Shown: positions 34,722 to 42,912 of the stretch, one piece after another
Position numbering within the stretch: position 1 is the first letter of the stretch
Layout: each line of letters starts with the position of its first letter
DNA from: Candidatus Gastranaerophilales bacterium
Lineage (GTDB): Bacteria; Cyanobacteriota; Vampirovibrionia; Gastranaerophilales; JANQFW01
Assembly (NCBI GenBank): GCA_028280605.1
Contig: JANQLL010000102.1
Span: 1-45,636 of the forward strand
DNA length: 45,636 nt
Direction of reading: 5' to 3'
The notes under the pieces: model-generated
Databases searched by the model: none
What the model was told of the DNA's origin: nothing
The model's input: the letters and a program-made list of their open reading frames with translations, nothing else
Program-made: the position numbers and the translations under genes

Positions 34722-35867
34722 TTATACCAAAAACTCGTACCAATTCTGATTATTTACAACCTCTACAGAGCTATTCTCATATTTTTCCAAAAACATTGAG
34801 GGCTTTTTAAACTTGGCATCTTTATTATATTTAAGCTCAAATCCCTCAAAAACGCCTGAATGCTCTTCAATATAATCTACTTCCTGCCCTGAATAAACAC
34901 GCCAGAAATAACTGTTAACAAACCTTTGGTTTAGCTTGTTGTATTTCATCCTCTCCAAAATGCAAAAATTCTCCCACAATGCCCCGACATCGTTTCTAAT
35001 ATTTAAAGGGTTAAAATTCTGAATAAGCGCATTTCTTATACCCAGGTCATAAAAATATATTTTCTTTGATTTCCTGCTTACTTCATTTCTGATGTTTCGT
35101 GACAATGCCCTTAAAGTAAATATAATAAAGCATTTTTCGCATAAGTCCACATATTTTTCAACTGTCTGAACACTGATGCCAAGCTTTTTGCTTAATTCAT
35201 TATAAGAAACTTCGTTACCAACTTGTAAAGCAATCATTTGAAGCAGATTTAATATAATATTTGAATTTTTCAGCCGTTCAAAAATTAATATATCCTTGTA
35301 TAAATAGCTGCTGACAATTTCTTCAAGCTCTAACCTTGCTTCAACTTCAGAATTTAAATAAATAGTAGGGTAAGTCCCATATCTCAATACAGTTTCAAGC
35401 TCAGCCGTAATGTTTGAGTAGCCGCTGTAATCAATAAGTTCTTTTATTAAGAGCGGATATAATACAAACTCTCTCTTACGCCCGACAAGGGGTTCACCTA
35501 CTTCGTCAGCAAGGTCAAAACTACTTGAGCCTGTTGCAATAATTTGTATTTCGGGATAGGTATCAACAATTATTTTAAGAGTCATTCCTATATTTTGTAT
35601 ATTTTGAGCTTAATCAAGTACAACCAGATCAGCATCTCCAAAAAATCTTTTTAATTCCACTTCGTTATTAGACTCCAGGGCTTGCTTTGCGCTAAAAAGC
35701 TCACAATTAAAATAATTTACTTTTTTACCGGCTGCTTCTTGCTCTTTAATGATTTGTTTTGACAGCGTAGTTTTACCCACACGCCTGAGACCATAAATAA
35801 CAATGACTTTGCCTTTATAGAGGTTAGATTCTACTTGGCTTTTTATATTTCTTTCAATTAATTTCAT
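34722..35867 (-). pseudogene. DUF4143-type AAA+ ATPase interrupted by one in-frame stop at Walker B
   Basis: From ATG 35867 the frame gives an AAA_14-like start with Walker A GLRRVGKTT (26-34) and runs to ADLVVLD, where it meets TAA at 35610-35612. The same frame continues without a shift: AQNIQNIGMTLKIIVD, the sensor IIATGSSSFDLAD, and the DUF4143 part (EFVLYPL, VGALWENFCILERMKYN, YFWRVYSGQEVDYIEE, FEGFELKYN). The stop replaces the Glu of the expected LDEAQ Walker B, a single G-to-T change from GAA. The full gene would encode about 381 residues. Two fragments could be expressed separately (85 residues; a restart at ATG 35585 gives 287), but the ATPase would be split, so it is most likely inactive. 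Confidence 0.85.
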
Positions 35868-36101
35868 AAAATAACCCTTGATAAGTTAAAATATTTTATA
35901 AATATTTTGTATTATGTTTAAAAATTTTACCATATATTTTTAAATCATTTAATATTTTTCAAACATAACGAAATGTTACAAAATTAGTAATTCTCTCTTT
36001 TATCCATGCAAAAATTTCAAAAAAATGCTATGATATATATTAAAGATATATTTATTAGATTATTTATTTTTTAACTGAAGAGAATAACGGGATGTATTGA
36101 A

Positions 36102-36563
36102 ATGAAGTTAACACAATACATTAAAAACTTACTATTTATTTTGTGGAATATGATTGTATTTCTATGCCCAATTATTCCACAAAATGCTGATGTGGAGTCA
36201 AAGCAACTTATTTTCTTTTATTTTAAGGTTGTTTCTAAGTATTTTACAGATATATTATCTAGTTTTAAAGGATTTATAATAAAAATAAATTTAAAAATAA
36301 AAAATAACAGCACTGCCGTAACCCCGGCAGCCGCAAACTGCATAAATAAAAACAAAAACTCTAAATTAAATAGAGCTGGTTATAATTATGCAGTAATAAA
36401 TCAACTGTTAAAAATCACAAACTCCTTATATATCAACAAATTAAAGGATGCGCCAGCCACGCAAAATTTAATTTTCAGGGTGCATTTTATTCGCTTAGAG
36501 GATAAGTGTGCCCTTTTATACCCTTTTGTAAGCTTAAATCATTGCAGTCAATATTATCTTTAA
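36102..36563 (+). CDS. Hypothetical ORF (153 aa), doubtful
   Basis: This ORF has one hydrophobic segment near the N-terminus (about 8-25), then Lys/Asn-rich sequence with no recognisable domain. The ribosome-binding site is weak (GGGAT). Composition follows the AT-rich background, so it may be an orphan or not a gene. It lies between the broken ATPase and the second copy of the dispersed repeat, where other genes are decaying. A terminator at 36655 gives mild support that a transcript passes through here. Confidence 0.35.
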   Translation: MKLTQYIKNLLFILWNMIVFLCPIIPQNADVESKQLIFFYFKVVSKYFTDILSSFKGFIIKINLKIKNNSTAVTPAAANCINKNKNSKLNRAGYNYAVINQLLKITNSLYINKLKDAPATQNLIFRVHFIRLEDKCALLYPFVSLNHCSQYYL

Positions 36564-36654
36564 TTTTTACATCAACACATAATTGAATATTTTTTTTGTG
36601 TCTCCTTAAGGCTAAGGGAGCGGGATTTAAGATGGGCAAAAATATATGAATGAC

Positions 36655-36679
36655 AAAAGAGGTTTTATCCCTCTTTTTT
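36655..36679 (+). terminator. Rho-independent terminator
   Basis: AAAAGAGG (36655-36662) pairs with CCTCTTTT (36670-36677) around a 7-nt loop, and the T run continues to 36679. The gap 36564-36909 otherwise holds a weaker GC-richer hairpin near 36602-36620 (CTCCTTA/TAAGGGAG) and the dispersed repeat from 36781. Confidence 0.75.
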
Positions 36680-36780
36680 AGTATCTTTTTCTTTTAATTT
36701 TAAATAGGTGTATAATTTTCTTTATTGTTGTAAAATTATTTAGGATAATAATAAATTCTATTTATCAACTCTATACTCCA

Positions 36781-36895
36781 TCAAAAATACTTTTCAGATT
36801 ATTAAACAGGGTTAAAGTTAATAAAATAAACTATTTTCTGAAAAGAGTAATCTGAAATTTAATTGATGAGCAGTATAAGTACTTTTCAGATTATT
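36781..36895 (+). repeat. Dispersed repeat, copy C, with partial fourth head
   Basis: Positions 36781-36878 match copy A (2-99) with about seven differences. The inner hairpin is kept: the C of one arm is T here, giving a wobble pair instead of a mismatch. Directly after the tail, the head motif TACTTTTCAGATTATT-like begins again (about 36880-36895) and stops 14 bp before the ATG of the AAA ATPase. In both locations the repeat immediately precedes a plus-strand gene. Confidence 0.75.
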
Positions 36896-36909
36896 CAAAG
36901 GTAATTTTA

Positions 36910-38262
36910 ATGAGAATAAAAAGTATAGAAGTAGAAAACTTTAAGAACTTTGAGCATCAGCGGGTTGAGTTTGATGATTTTAATGTGTTTGTTGGGGCTA
37001 ATGCTGCGGGGAAATCTAATTTTGTCAATTTAATTAAATTTATTAAAAATATAAATGAAAAGGGTTTAAAAAAAGCCATTGGTGAGCTTGGCGGGTATAA
37101 GTATTTTAAAAATGTTAATTGTCCTGATAAGCCGTTTAAATTTCGTATAGAGTTTGATTATGATTCAAATTTAACTATATTTGAGGGGGCTGTTATCGAT
37201 GATTTTTTTATAACAACTCATATTCAAACATTTATTTATGAATTTGTTATAGATATAAAAGATGAAAAAATTTATTTTATAGATGATAAATTAAGTTTAA
37301 AAGGTCAGTCTAAAAAGCTGTATCTGGCAACCAGTGATTTAAAAAAATATGCTGATCAACATGGTATAGATAAGGCTAAAGCTATAGAGATTGCAATTTT
37401 TGATCCATCCATTATAAGGAAAGATTCTGAACCATTTGATAACTTTAGTATAAATGTATTAAATAAAGGTTTAAAGGCAGTAAATTTTACTGACAAGGAT
37501 ATTGAGATCCAACTTGATGCACCAAACTATCTTAAAATCGATGACCTTATTCCCTTTATTAATCAAAGCTTTAAGAAAGTAAAAGGCAAACTTATTTTAG
37601 AATCATACTTTGATCATTTAATTAGAAAATTTGAACCGTTTAAAATAAACTTGTATGACTTTAACCCTAAAACTGCAGGAGAATGCACTATATACGAAGA
37701 AAACGCCCTGGAAGAAGACGGCAATAACCTGCCAATGGCAATAAAAAACATCTTAAAAGATGACGAAAAGAAAAAGAAGTTTCATAACCTAGTAAGCTAC
37801 GTACTGCCCTTTATAGAAAGCATCAATACTCTTGAGCTTCCTAACGATACTATTCTATTTGAAGTAAAAGAAAAATCATCAGATAAAACCTTTCTATCTA
37901 ACTTGCTGTCAGACGGCACAATAAATATAATCGCAATAATTGTAGCACTATTCTTTGAAGATAATGACGTGGTTGTTTTGGAAGAACCGGAAAGATTTAT
38001 ACACCCAAGCTTGATATCAAGCGTAGTAAGCCTATTAAACGATGTAGCAGGCGCAAAGCAAATTATTGTATCAACTCATAATTCTGAAGTTGTCAGATAC
38101 TCAGGTGTTGAAAGATTACTTATGGTTTCAAGAGATAAAAACGGTACCTCAAAAATCACCCGACCCGCAGAAAGCGAAAATTTAAAAGTATTTCTAGAAA
38201 ACGATTTAGGCATAGCCGACTTATTTGTTGATAATATGCTGGAAGGACTGGACAAGTGTTAG
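36910..38262 (+). CDS. AAA family ATPase of the RecF/OLD-like (AAA_21) type
   Basis: This 450-residue ABC-type ATPase starts with the typical IKSIEVENFKNF beta strand. Walker A is GANAAGKSN (29-37), a signature-like LLSDGT precedes Walker B VVVLEEPERFIHP, and the switch IIVSTHNSEVV follows. This layout is shared by RecF/SMC-like ATPases of defence systems (often paired with a TOPRIM or DUF4276 partner). Its last codons overlap a small frame starting GTG 38256 that reads VIFVEGERED, the expected start of such a partner, but the partner is truncated. The ATPase itself is intact. No good Shine-Dalgarno is seen (AAAGGT); expression may depend on the repeat leader. Confidence 0.85.
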   Translation: MRIKSIEVENFKNFEHQRVEFDDFNVFVGANAAGKSNFVNLIKFIKNINEKGLKKAIGELGGYKYFKNVNCPDKPFKFRIEFDYDSNLTIFEGAVIDDFFITTHIQTFIYEFVIDIKDEKIYFIDDKLSLKGQSKKLYLATSDLKKYADQHGIDKAKAIEIAIFDPSIIRKDSEPFDNFSINVLNKGLKAVNFTDKDIEIQLDAPNYLKIDDLIPFINQSFKKVKGKLILESYFDHLIRKFEPFKINLYDFNPKTAGECTIYEENALEEDGNNLPMAIKNILKDDEKKKKFHNLVSYVLPFIESINTLELPNDTILFEVKEKSSDKTFLSNLLSDGTINIIAIIVALFFEDNDVVVLEEPERFIHPSLISSVVSLLNDVAGAKQIIVSTHNSEVVRYSGVERLLMVSRDKNGTSKITRPAESENLKVFLENDLGIADLFVDNMLEGLDKC

Positions 38263-38429
38263 TCATTTTTGTAGAAGGCGAAAGAGAAGATTTTGAGCAG
38301 GTTTGCAAGATAGCACCCGCTGAAAAAACAAATTATTTACTTGATATATTACAAGATTATGATATTAATGAAGCAATGACAAGAAACAAGTCATTCAAAG
38401 TTTTTGCCAGTAAGTATAATCCGGCATAG
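38256..38429 (+). pseudogene. Remnant of a TOPRIM/DUF4276-like partner of the AAA ATPase
   Basis: A GTG overlapping the ATPase stop opens a 57-residue frame. It begins MLVIFVEGERED, which matches the N-terminal TOPRIM-like VEGxxE strand of DUF4276-type partners. It then jumps to sequence that looks like a C-terminal end of such proteins (NEAMTRNKSFKVFASKY, compare the common CPSFRRFVE-type endings). The middle (normally over 100 residues with the second acidic motif) is missing, so the gene appears to have lost an internal in-frame segment. The overlap supports former co-translation with the ATPase. It is probably not functional; a genuine 57-aa peptide is the alternative. Confidence 0.55.
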
Positions 38430-38444
38430 GAGAGGGGATAAACA

Positions 38445-39194
38445 ATGAATATCGCAATAATATCAGATATACACGGCAACATGGAAGCACTAAGCGCAGT
38501 GCTTGAGGATATCAAAAAACAAAACATAAAAAAAATACTAATCTGCGGCGATCTGACAATGGCAGGACCAGAACCGGCAGAGACATTGGACTTTATAATG
38601 GATTATGCCCAAAATAACGATGTGGAAATAATCCGGGGCAATACTGATGAAATGCTGGTAAAAGCAACTGGCGAGTCAGATGATGAGTATACTCCCCCTA
38701 ATAAAATAATGGCAGAATCTTTATTTTATGCGCAAAAACTGCTTAAGCCAGAGCATATTGAATTTTTAAAGAATTTACCACCACAAAAAACGGTGAAAGT
38801 TGGCAAGTCATCTATCCTTATGGTACACGGTTCACCAAGAAGAAATAATGAAGATATTTTACCGGGCATGGATGAACAAGCATTAAAAGAAATAGTTAAC
38901 GGCGTTGAAGAAGATATAATTGTTTGTGGTCATACTCATTTGCCGGCAGTTTATAGGGTTAGCTATAAAGCTGTAATAAATGTAGGCAGTGTAGGCCGAC
39001 CATTTACTGAAGACCAAAAGGCTTGCTATATAGTGTTAAAGTTCGACAATAAATCTAAAGATTTTCGTATAAGTCTTAAAAAAGTAGAATATGATGTAGA
39101 AAGCGCAGCAAAAAAACTGGCAGCTCAACCATTTGAAGGTGCAGACAAGTTAGCACAAATGCTTATAAAAGCTACTTCAAGATATCCTGAATAA
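38445..39194 (+). CDS. YfcE/MJ0936-type calcineurin-like phosphoesterase
   Basis: This 249-residue metallophosphoesterase has all the metal-site motifs: ISDIHGNMEAL (D-x-H), ICGDLTMAGP (GD), IIRGNTDE (GN-D variant of GNHD), MVHGSPR (H-G) and VCGHTHLPAVYR (GHTH). Such enzymes hydrolyse phosphodiesters with Mn or similar metals; the natural substrate is not known here. AGGGGA precedes the ATG. It is followed by tmk after 39 bp, so the two may form an operon. Confidence 0.88.
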   Translation: MNIAIISDIHGNMEALSAVLEDIKKQNIKKILICGDLTMAGPEPAETLDFIMDYAQNNDVEIIRGNTDEMLVKATGESDDEYTPPNKIMAESLFYAQKLLKPEHIEFLKNLPPQKTVKVGKSSILMVHGSPRRNNEDILPGMDEQALKEIVNGVEEDIIVCGHTHLPAVYRVSYKAVINVGSVGRPFTEDQKACYIVLKFDNKSKDFRISLKKVEYDVESAAKKLAAQPFEGADKLAQMLIKATSRYPE

Positions 39195-39233
39195 GCTCTT
39201 TCTTAAGATTATAGTTTAATAGGGTGAAAAGTC

Positions 39234-39926
39234 ATGACTAAAAAAGGTTTATTTATAACATTTGAAGGCACAGACGGCTGTGGCAAATCAACACAAATAG
39301 AGAAGATTACACAATATTTGTTATCAAAAGATCTTGACCTTGTGGTTACAAGAGACCCGGGCGGTACAGATTTAGGTAAAAAATTAAGGGAAATCTTACT
39401 TGGGTATGAGGGTAAGATTTATGAAAACTGTGAGTTATTTTTATACCTTGCTGACAGGGCACAACATATTGATGAAAAGATCATCCCGGCGCTTGACCAA
39501 GGTAAAATAGTGCTCTGTGACAGATATGTTGACTCTACTCTAGCGTATCAAGGTTATGGCAGAGGACTGGATAAAGATAAAATATTAGAATTAAACAATA
39601 TTGTTTCATACGGGCTAATACCTGATTTAACCTTGTATTTTGATATTGATACAGAAGTTGCCATGCAAAGAATCGGCGATAACAAAGACAGGCTTGAAGA
39701 TGAAAGCATAGAATTTCATAAAAAAGTGCGTAATGGCTTTTTAGAGCTTGCTAATAAATACAACAGAATTAAAGTTATAGATGCTAATCAAGATATAGAA
39801 AGCGTTTTTACGCAGGCTAAATCGGAGATTGACAAGTTTTTAACACCTGGAAAAAATAATAAATCTTTAGATAAGGGGCAACTCCTCAGGCAGAATCTTA
39901 GAAAAGCCGATTCTAAGAAGACTTAG
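39234..39926 (+). CDS. tmk: Thymidylate kinase
   Basis: dTMP kinase makes dTDP for DNA synthesis. The 230-residue protein has the P-loop FEGTDGCGKST (about 9-19), the RDPGGT motif (about 41-46; families usually have REPGGT), LFLYLADRAQH, the DRYVDSTLAYQGYGRGLD block and the LID-type acidic region. About 25 residues at the C-terminus (LTPGKNNKSLDKGQLLRQNL) extend beyond the usual end and are basic. AGGGTG lies before the ATG. Confidence 0.94.
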   Translation: MTKKGLFITFEGTDGCGKSTQIEKITQYLLSKDLDLVVTRDPGGTDLGKKLREILLGYEGKIYENCELFLYLADRAQHIDEKIIPALDQGKIVLCDRYVDSTLAYQGYGRGLDKDKILELNNIVSYGLIPDLTLYFDIDTEVAMQRIGDNKDRLEDESIEFHKKVRNGFLELANKYNRIKVIDANQDIESVFTQAKSEIDKFLTPGKNNKSLDKGQLLRQNLRKADSKKT

Positions 39927-39948
39927 TCGACCACAATATTATTATTCA

Positions 39949-40410
39949 TTAGTCACTCGCAAATAAGTTATTGTTGTTATAAGATGCTACCACAATAGAT
40001 GTATTAACTTGACCGAATCCGGCAATAGTATCGTTTACTACTCTTAGCTCATTGACCGAGTTTACTACAACCTTTAGCATAAAATCGTTAGTGCCGGTAA
40101 TCCTTAAACACTCTATAACTTCCGGTATAGTACTGACTAACTCAACAAACTTTTTTTCCTGAAATCCAAATATCCCTGAAATATTTACCAGAATAATTGC
40201 CATAATATTTAAATCTAGAGCGTCATAGTTCAATTTGATAGTGTATTTATTTATAATACCAAGATCTTCAAGTTTTCTAACTTTATCCGCCACTGTTGAA
40301 GATGATAAATTTACTATTTTACCAATTTCTGTATATGAAATTCGTGCATTTTCTTCTAAAAGCGCAAGAATTTTCAATGAAATATCATCAATCTTAAAAT
40401 TTAGTGTCAT
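39949..40410 (-). CDS. Lrp/AsnC-family transcriptional regulator
   Basis: This 153-residue Lrp-type protein has an N-terminal HTH (about 9-50: ISLKILALLEENARISYTEIGKIVNLSSSTVADKVRKLEDLGII) and an AsnC-type ligand domain (about 65-150: IMAIILVNISG, VIECLRITGTNDFMLKVVV). A frame extending upstream to 40479 has no support; AAGGA lies before ATG 40410. It diverges from an amino-acid racemase-like gene with 116 bp between, the usual arrangement for a local regulator that responds to an amino acid, so control of the racemase is a reasonable inference. Confidence 0.9.
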   Translation of the reverse strand: MTLNFKIDDISLKILALLEENARISYTEIGKIVNLSSSTVADKVRKLEDLGIINKYTIKLNYDALDLNIMAIILVNISGIFGFQEKKFVELVSTIPEVIECLRITGTNDFMLKVVVNSVNELRVVNDTIAGFGQVNTSIVVASYNNNNLFASD

Positions 40411-40526
40411 TTTTAAATATTCCTTTTTTTTTAAGGTTAAAACTAAAAATATTATATAAATTCGGGTAGTTTTAGTCAAACTTTTATACTTTTATTAATA
40501 TAGAGAAAGAAATCGGAGGCTATATC

Positions 40527-41216
40527 ATGAAAACCATAGGCTTGCTCGGTGGAATGAGTTGCGAGTCGACAATCGAATACTATAGAATTATTAACCAAGA
40601 AGTACGAAAAAAGCTAGGCAAAAATAATTCCGCAAAAATATTATTGCATAGCTTTAACTTTCAAGAAATTGTAGATTTGCAGTTTAAAAGTGAATGGGCA
40701 AAATTAGGCGACTTATTAGCAGAAAGTGCAATGAAATTAGAAAAAGACGGTGCAGATTGTATTTTGATATGCACAAATTTAATGCACAAAGTTGCACCTG
40801 CTGTACAAAAAAAGATATCAATACCTTTAATTCATATGTGTGATAGTGTTGCTGCTGAAATAAAAAAACAAAATATTGATACAGTTGGTCTTTTAGGCAC
40901 TATTTTTACGATGGGTGAACATTTTTACAAAGATAAAATAAAAGATCACAACATAAAAGTATTAACCCCTCAGGCTAAAGATGCCGGCGTTGTTAGCGAT
41001 ATAATCTATCAAGAACTTTGCAGAGGCATTCTTAAGGAGGAATCTAAGGAAACATATTTAAATGTGATCGATAAGCTAAAAGAAAAAGGTGCAAAGGGTG
41101 TTATTTTAGGCTGCACGGAAATCCCGCTTCTTATAGAACAGCAGGATACGCACTTGCACGTTTTTAACACTACTCAAATACATGCGCTCAGTGCGGCTGA
41201 ATTCGCATTGAGTTAA
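40527..41216 (+). CDS. Aspartate/glutamate racemase-family protein (YgeA/RacX-like)
   Basis: This 229-residue, cofactor-independent amino-acid racemase starts TIGLLGGMSCESTIEYYR. It has the two catalytic cysteines of the family, Cys82 in ILICTNLMHK (many relatives have CTNTMHK) and Cys196 in ILGCTEIPLLI. Broad-specificity relatives (YgeA, RacX) produce D-amino acids that may tune peptidoglycan. GGAGG precedes the ATG. The divergent Lrp gene suggests amino-acid-responsive control. Substrate is unknown. Confidence 0.9.
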   Translation: MKTIGLLGGMSCESTIEYYRIINQEVRKKLGKNNSAKILLHSFNFQEIVDLQFKSEWAKLGDLLAESAMKLEKDGADCILICTNLMHKVAPAVQKKISIPLIHMCDSVAAEIKKQNIDTVGLLGTIFTMGEHFYKDKIKDHNIKVLTPQAKDAGVVSDIIYQELCRGILKEESKETYLNVIDKLKEKGAKGVILGCTEIPLLIEQQDTHLHVFNTTQIHALSAAEFALS

Positions 41217-41237
41217 ACCCCTGTAAACTTTCCAAAT

Positions 41238-41254
41238 CAAACTTTCCAAGTTTG
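41238..41254 (+). other. Short hairpin downstream of the racemase gene
   Basis: CAAACTT-TCC-AAGTTTG (41238-41254) is a perfect 7-bp stem with a 3-nt loop and no T run. It may stabilise the racemase mRNA 3' end together with the terminator that follows. Confidence 0.4.
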
Positions 41255-41270
41255 GTATTTTCCCGCCTTT

Positions 41271-41323
41271 AAGTTTTTAAGGATTGAATTATTAACGATT
41301 CTTCCTTAAAAACTTATTTTTTT
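41271..41323 (+). terminator. Rho-independent terminator of the racemase gene
   Basis: AAGTTTTTAAGGA (41271-41283) pairs perfectly with TCCTTAAAAACTT (41303-41315) and a run of seven Ts follows at 41317-41323. The 19-nt loop can form a smaller inner pairing. Confidence 0.85.
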
Positions 41324-41431
41324 ATTATTTATGTATTTAAAAATGTTAACATTTTTATTTTCAAAGGCATTTTTTTAACATTATTGTTTTTATTAATTAT
41401 AGTTAAATAGATAAAATACATTCAGGGGAAC

Positions 41432-42823
41432 ATGGAAGCTAAGTTTATACCAAATATTAAACCGGCATATTTGCATAGTATGGCATTGGCAAAAGGTAAC
41501 ATACCACTATCTGTCAACAGCAATACTGAATCTCGCACACCTGCAGGGCAATTAAGCTTTAAAGCTGGTGGTATGATGCTTAATGCACCCGGTAATTTTA
41601 TTCAAAATCCATTGGATAAAAAAGTTTATACTATGTTAATGCAAGTTTCCAGTCCTGAAGAGCAAAAGCATCTTGATAATTTATTAAAAACAGGCAGGTT
41701 AACATCAACTAAATCTAATGATAGCTCGTCAACCTTGCAGAATTTATATAAAATTCTTTCAGAGCCAAGGATTAGAGGATTAGATTCCAGAAAAATATAT
41801 AACGAAACTCTTAAAATCTTAAATAACCCGTTTAAAATCAATCAAAAATTTGGTGATATACCAAAGTACTTAACTGGTACTTTAATTGCTAATCATTGGT
41901 TTAATTCGTTAACCATACCTTACAATAGTGATAACTCACCAATGAAAACATTTAAAGCTATTGATATTCCTAAAAATATGAAAGTAGACTGTAGCGGTAC
42001 TTGTGTAGCGGCCAGTATGGAATTTAATCTCGCTGATAAAAAACCCGCAGAATATGCAAGATATGTGGCGGGATTAACAAGTCAGGATATGTGCGTAAAA
42101 TCAAAATTAAAAATTGATAATATTTCAGAAAGCAGGGATGAAGCAAAGCAGGCAATGAAAGACTATGGACTGGAATATAAAATGTTTGATAACGATACTG
42201 TCGAAGTTTGCATAAAACCGGACAGAAACGCAATTGTTAGAGCCAGGGTTCAAAATTCTTTCCATAAGCCTACTACTCGTTCCGCTCTTGACGTATTGAT
42301 GCAGTCTACATTTATGCAATTAGGCAGTGCTAATACATATAATGCACTGAATGATAAAAGAGAAGAAGAAAGTGTGGCTGACGGCAAAGGTCTAACAGAG
42401 TCTGAAAAGAACTTTGCAGAAACTATTGTAGATAGCGAAAGTCGGAAAACATCTATTACTTATCAAGATGTTGATGATGATGCCAAGCTGACAGGATTTA
42501 ACTTTGACTATAATACAACCCTAAATCATTTATTAAAATCATTAAAAAGGGACACTAATATTATAATTGGCATAACAGAAATTGATAATGACAGATCCAT
42601 CATTGGCGGGCACGAGATAACAGTAATCGGAGCAAAGCAAGATAAAAACGGAAATATAATCTTTGTCTGCAACGATACTGATGATGATTATGACGGGCCT
42701 ATTGAAATGCCAGCTAAAGAATTGATACCTAAAATACATCATGCGGGTATACCGTTTGATGTTATTGGCAATGAGCAGCCTAAGCCTAATCCAGACTTGA
42801 TTAAAAAGTATTTTGACATTTAA
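41432..42823 (+). CDS. Unrecognised 463-aa protein, possible papain-like cysteine peptidase
   Basis: No family is recognised with certainty. A motif order suggestive of papain-like folds is present: Cys187/Cys191 in VDCSGTCVAASMEF at the start of a helix (catalytic Cys candidates), GGHEITVIGA with His394 in a beta strand, and FVCNDTDDDYDGPIEMPAKEL with Asn414/Asp415. C39- and C1-type enzymes show the same C ... G-H-x-x-x-V-x-G ... N/D order. The first 45 residues are probably disordered; the middle is helical. There is no signal peptide. The start ATG has AGGGG upstream. A terminator lies before it and a weak one after, so it is monocistronic. Peptidase function is an inference from motif order. 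Confidence 0.65.
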   Translation: MEAKFIPNIKPAYLHSMALAKGNIPLSVNSNTESRTPAGQLSFKAGGMMLNAPGNFIQNPLDKKVYTMLMQVSSPEEQKHLDNLLKTGRLTSTKSNDSSSTLQNLYKILSEPRIRGLDSRKIYNETLKILNNPFKINQKFGDIPKYLTGTLIANHWFNSLTIPYNSDNSPMKTFKAIDIPKNMKVDCSGTCVAASMEFNLADKKPAEYARYVAGLTSQDMCVKSKLKIDNISESRDEAKQAMKDYGLEYKMFDNDTVEVCIKPDRNAIVRARVQNSFHKPTTRSALDVLMQSTFMQLGSANTYNALNDKREEESVADGKGLTESEKNFAETIVDSESRKTSITYQDVDDDAKLTGFNFDYNTTLNHLLKSLKRDTNIIIGITEIDNDRSIIGGHEITVIGAKQDKNGNIIFVCNDTDDDYDGPIEMPAKELIPKIHHAGIPFDVIGNEQPKPNPDLIKKYFDI

Positions 42824-42836
42824 TTTTATTAGCATA

Positions 42837-42870
42837 AAAAACTTTAATTATTGAAAATCTAAAGTTTTTA
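42837..42870 (+). terminator. Weak AT-only hairpin after the 463-aa gene
   Basis: AAAAACTTTA (42837-42846) and TAAAGTTTTT (42860-42869) form a 10-bp stem ending in Ts. Its low GC makes it weak, but it is placed correctly just after the stop. Confidence 0.5.
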
Positions 42871-42912
42871 AATTATAAATTAATAAATAAAACTAATATC
42901 AGGAACAAAATT

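Noticed and set aside
36102..36563. Considered as a toxin or phage remnant
   Set aside because: No motif, no phage genes nearby, and composition follows the AT background; kept only as a doubtful ORF.
39896..39918. TCTTAGAA/TTCTAAGA hairpin at the end of tmk as a terminator
   Set aside because: It lies within the coding end and lacks a T run.
7406..39929. GTCGACTAAG near 7406 and its reverse complement CTTAGTCGAC near 39920
   Set aside because: A 10-bp match at two gene ends with no extended similarity is within chance.
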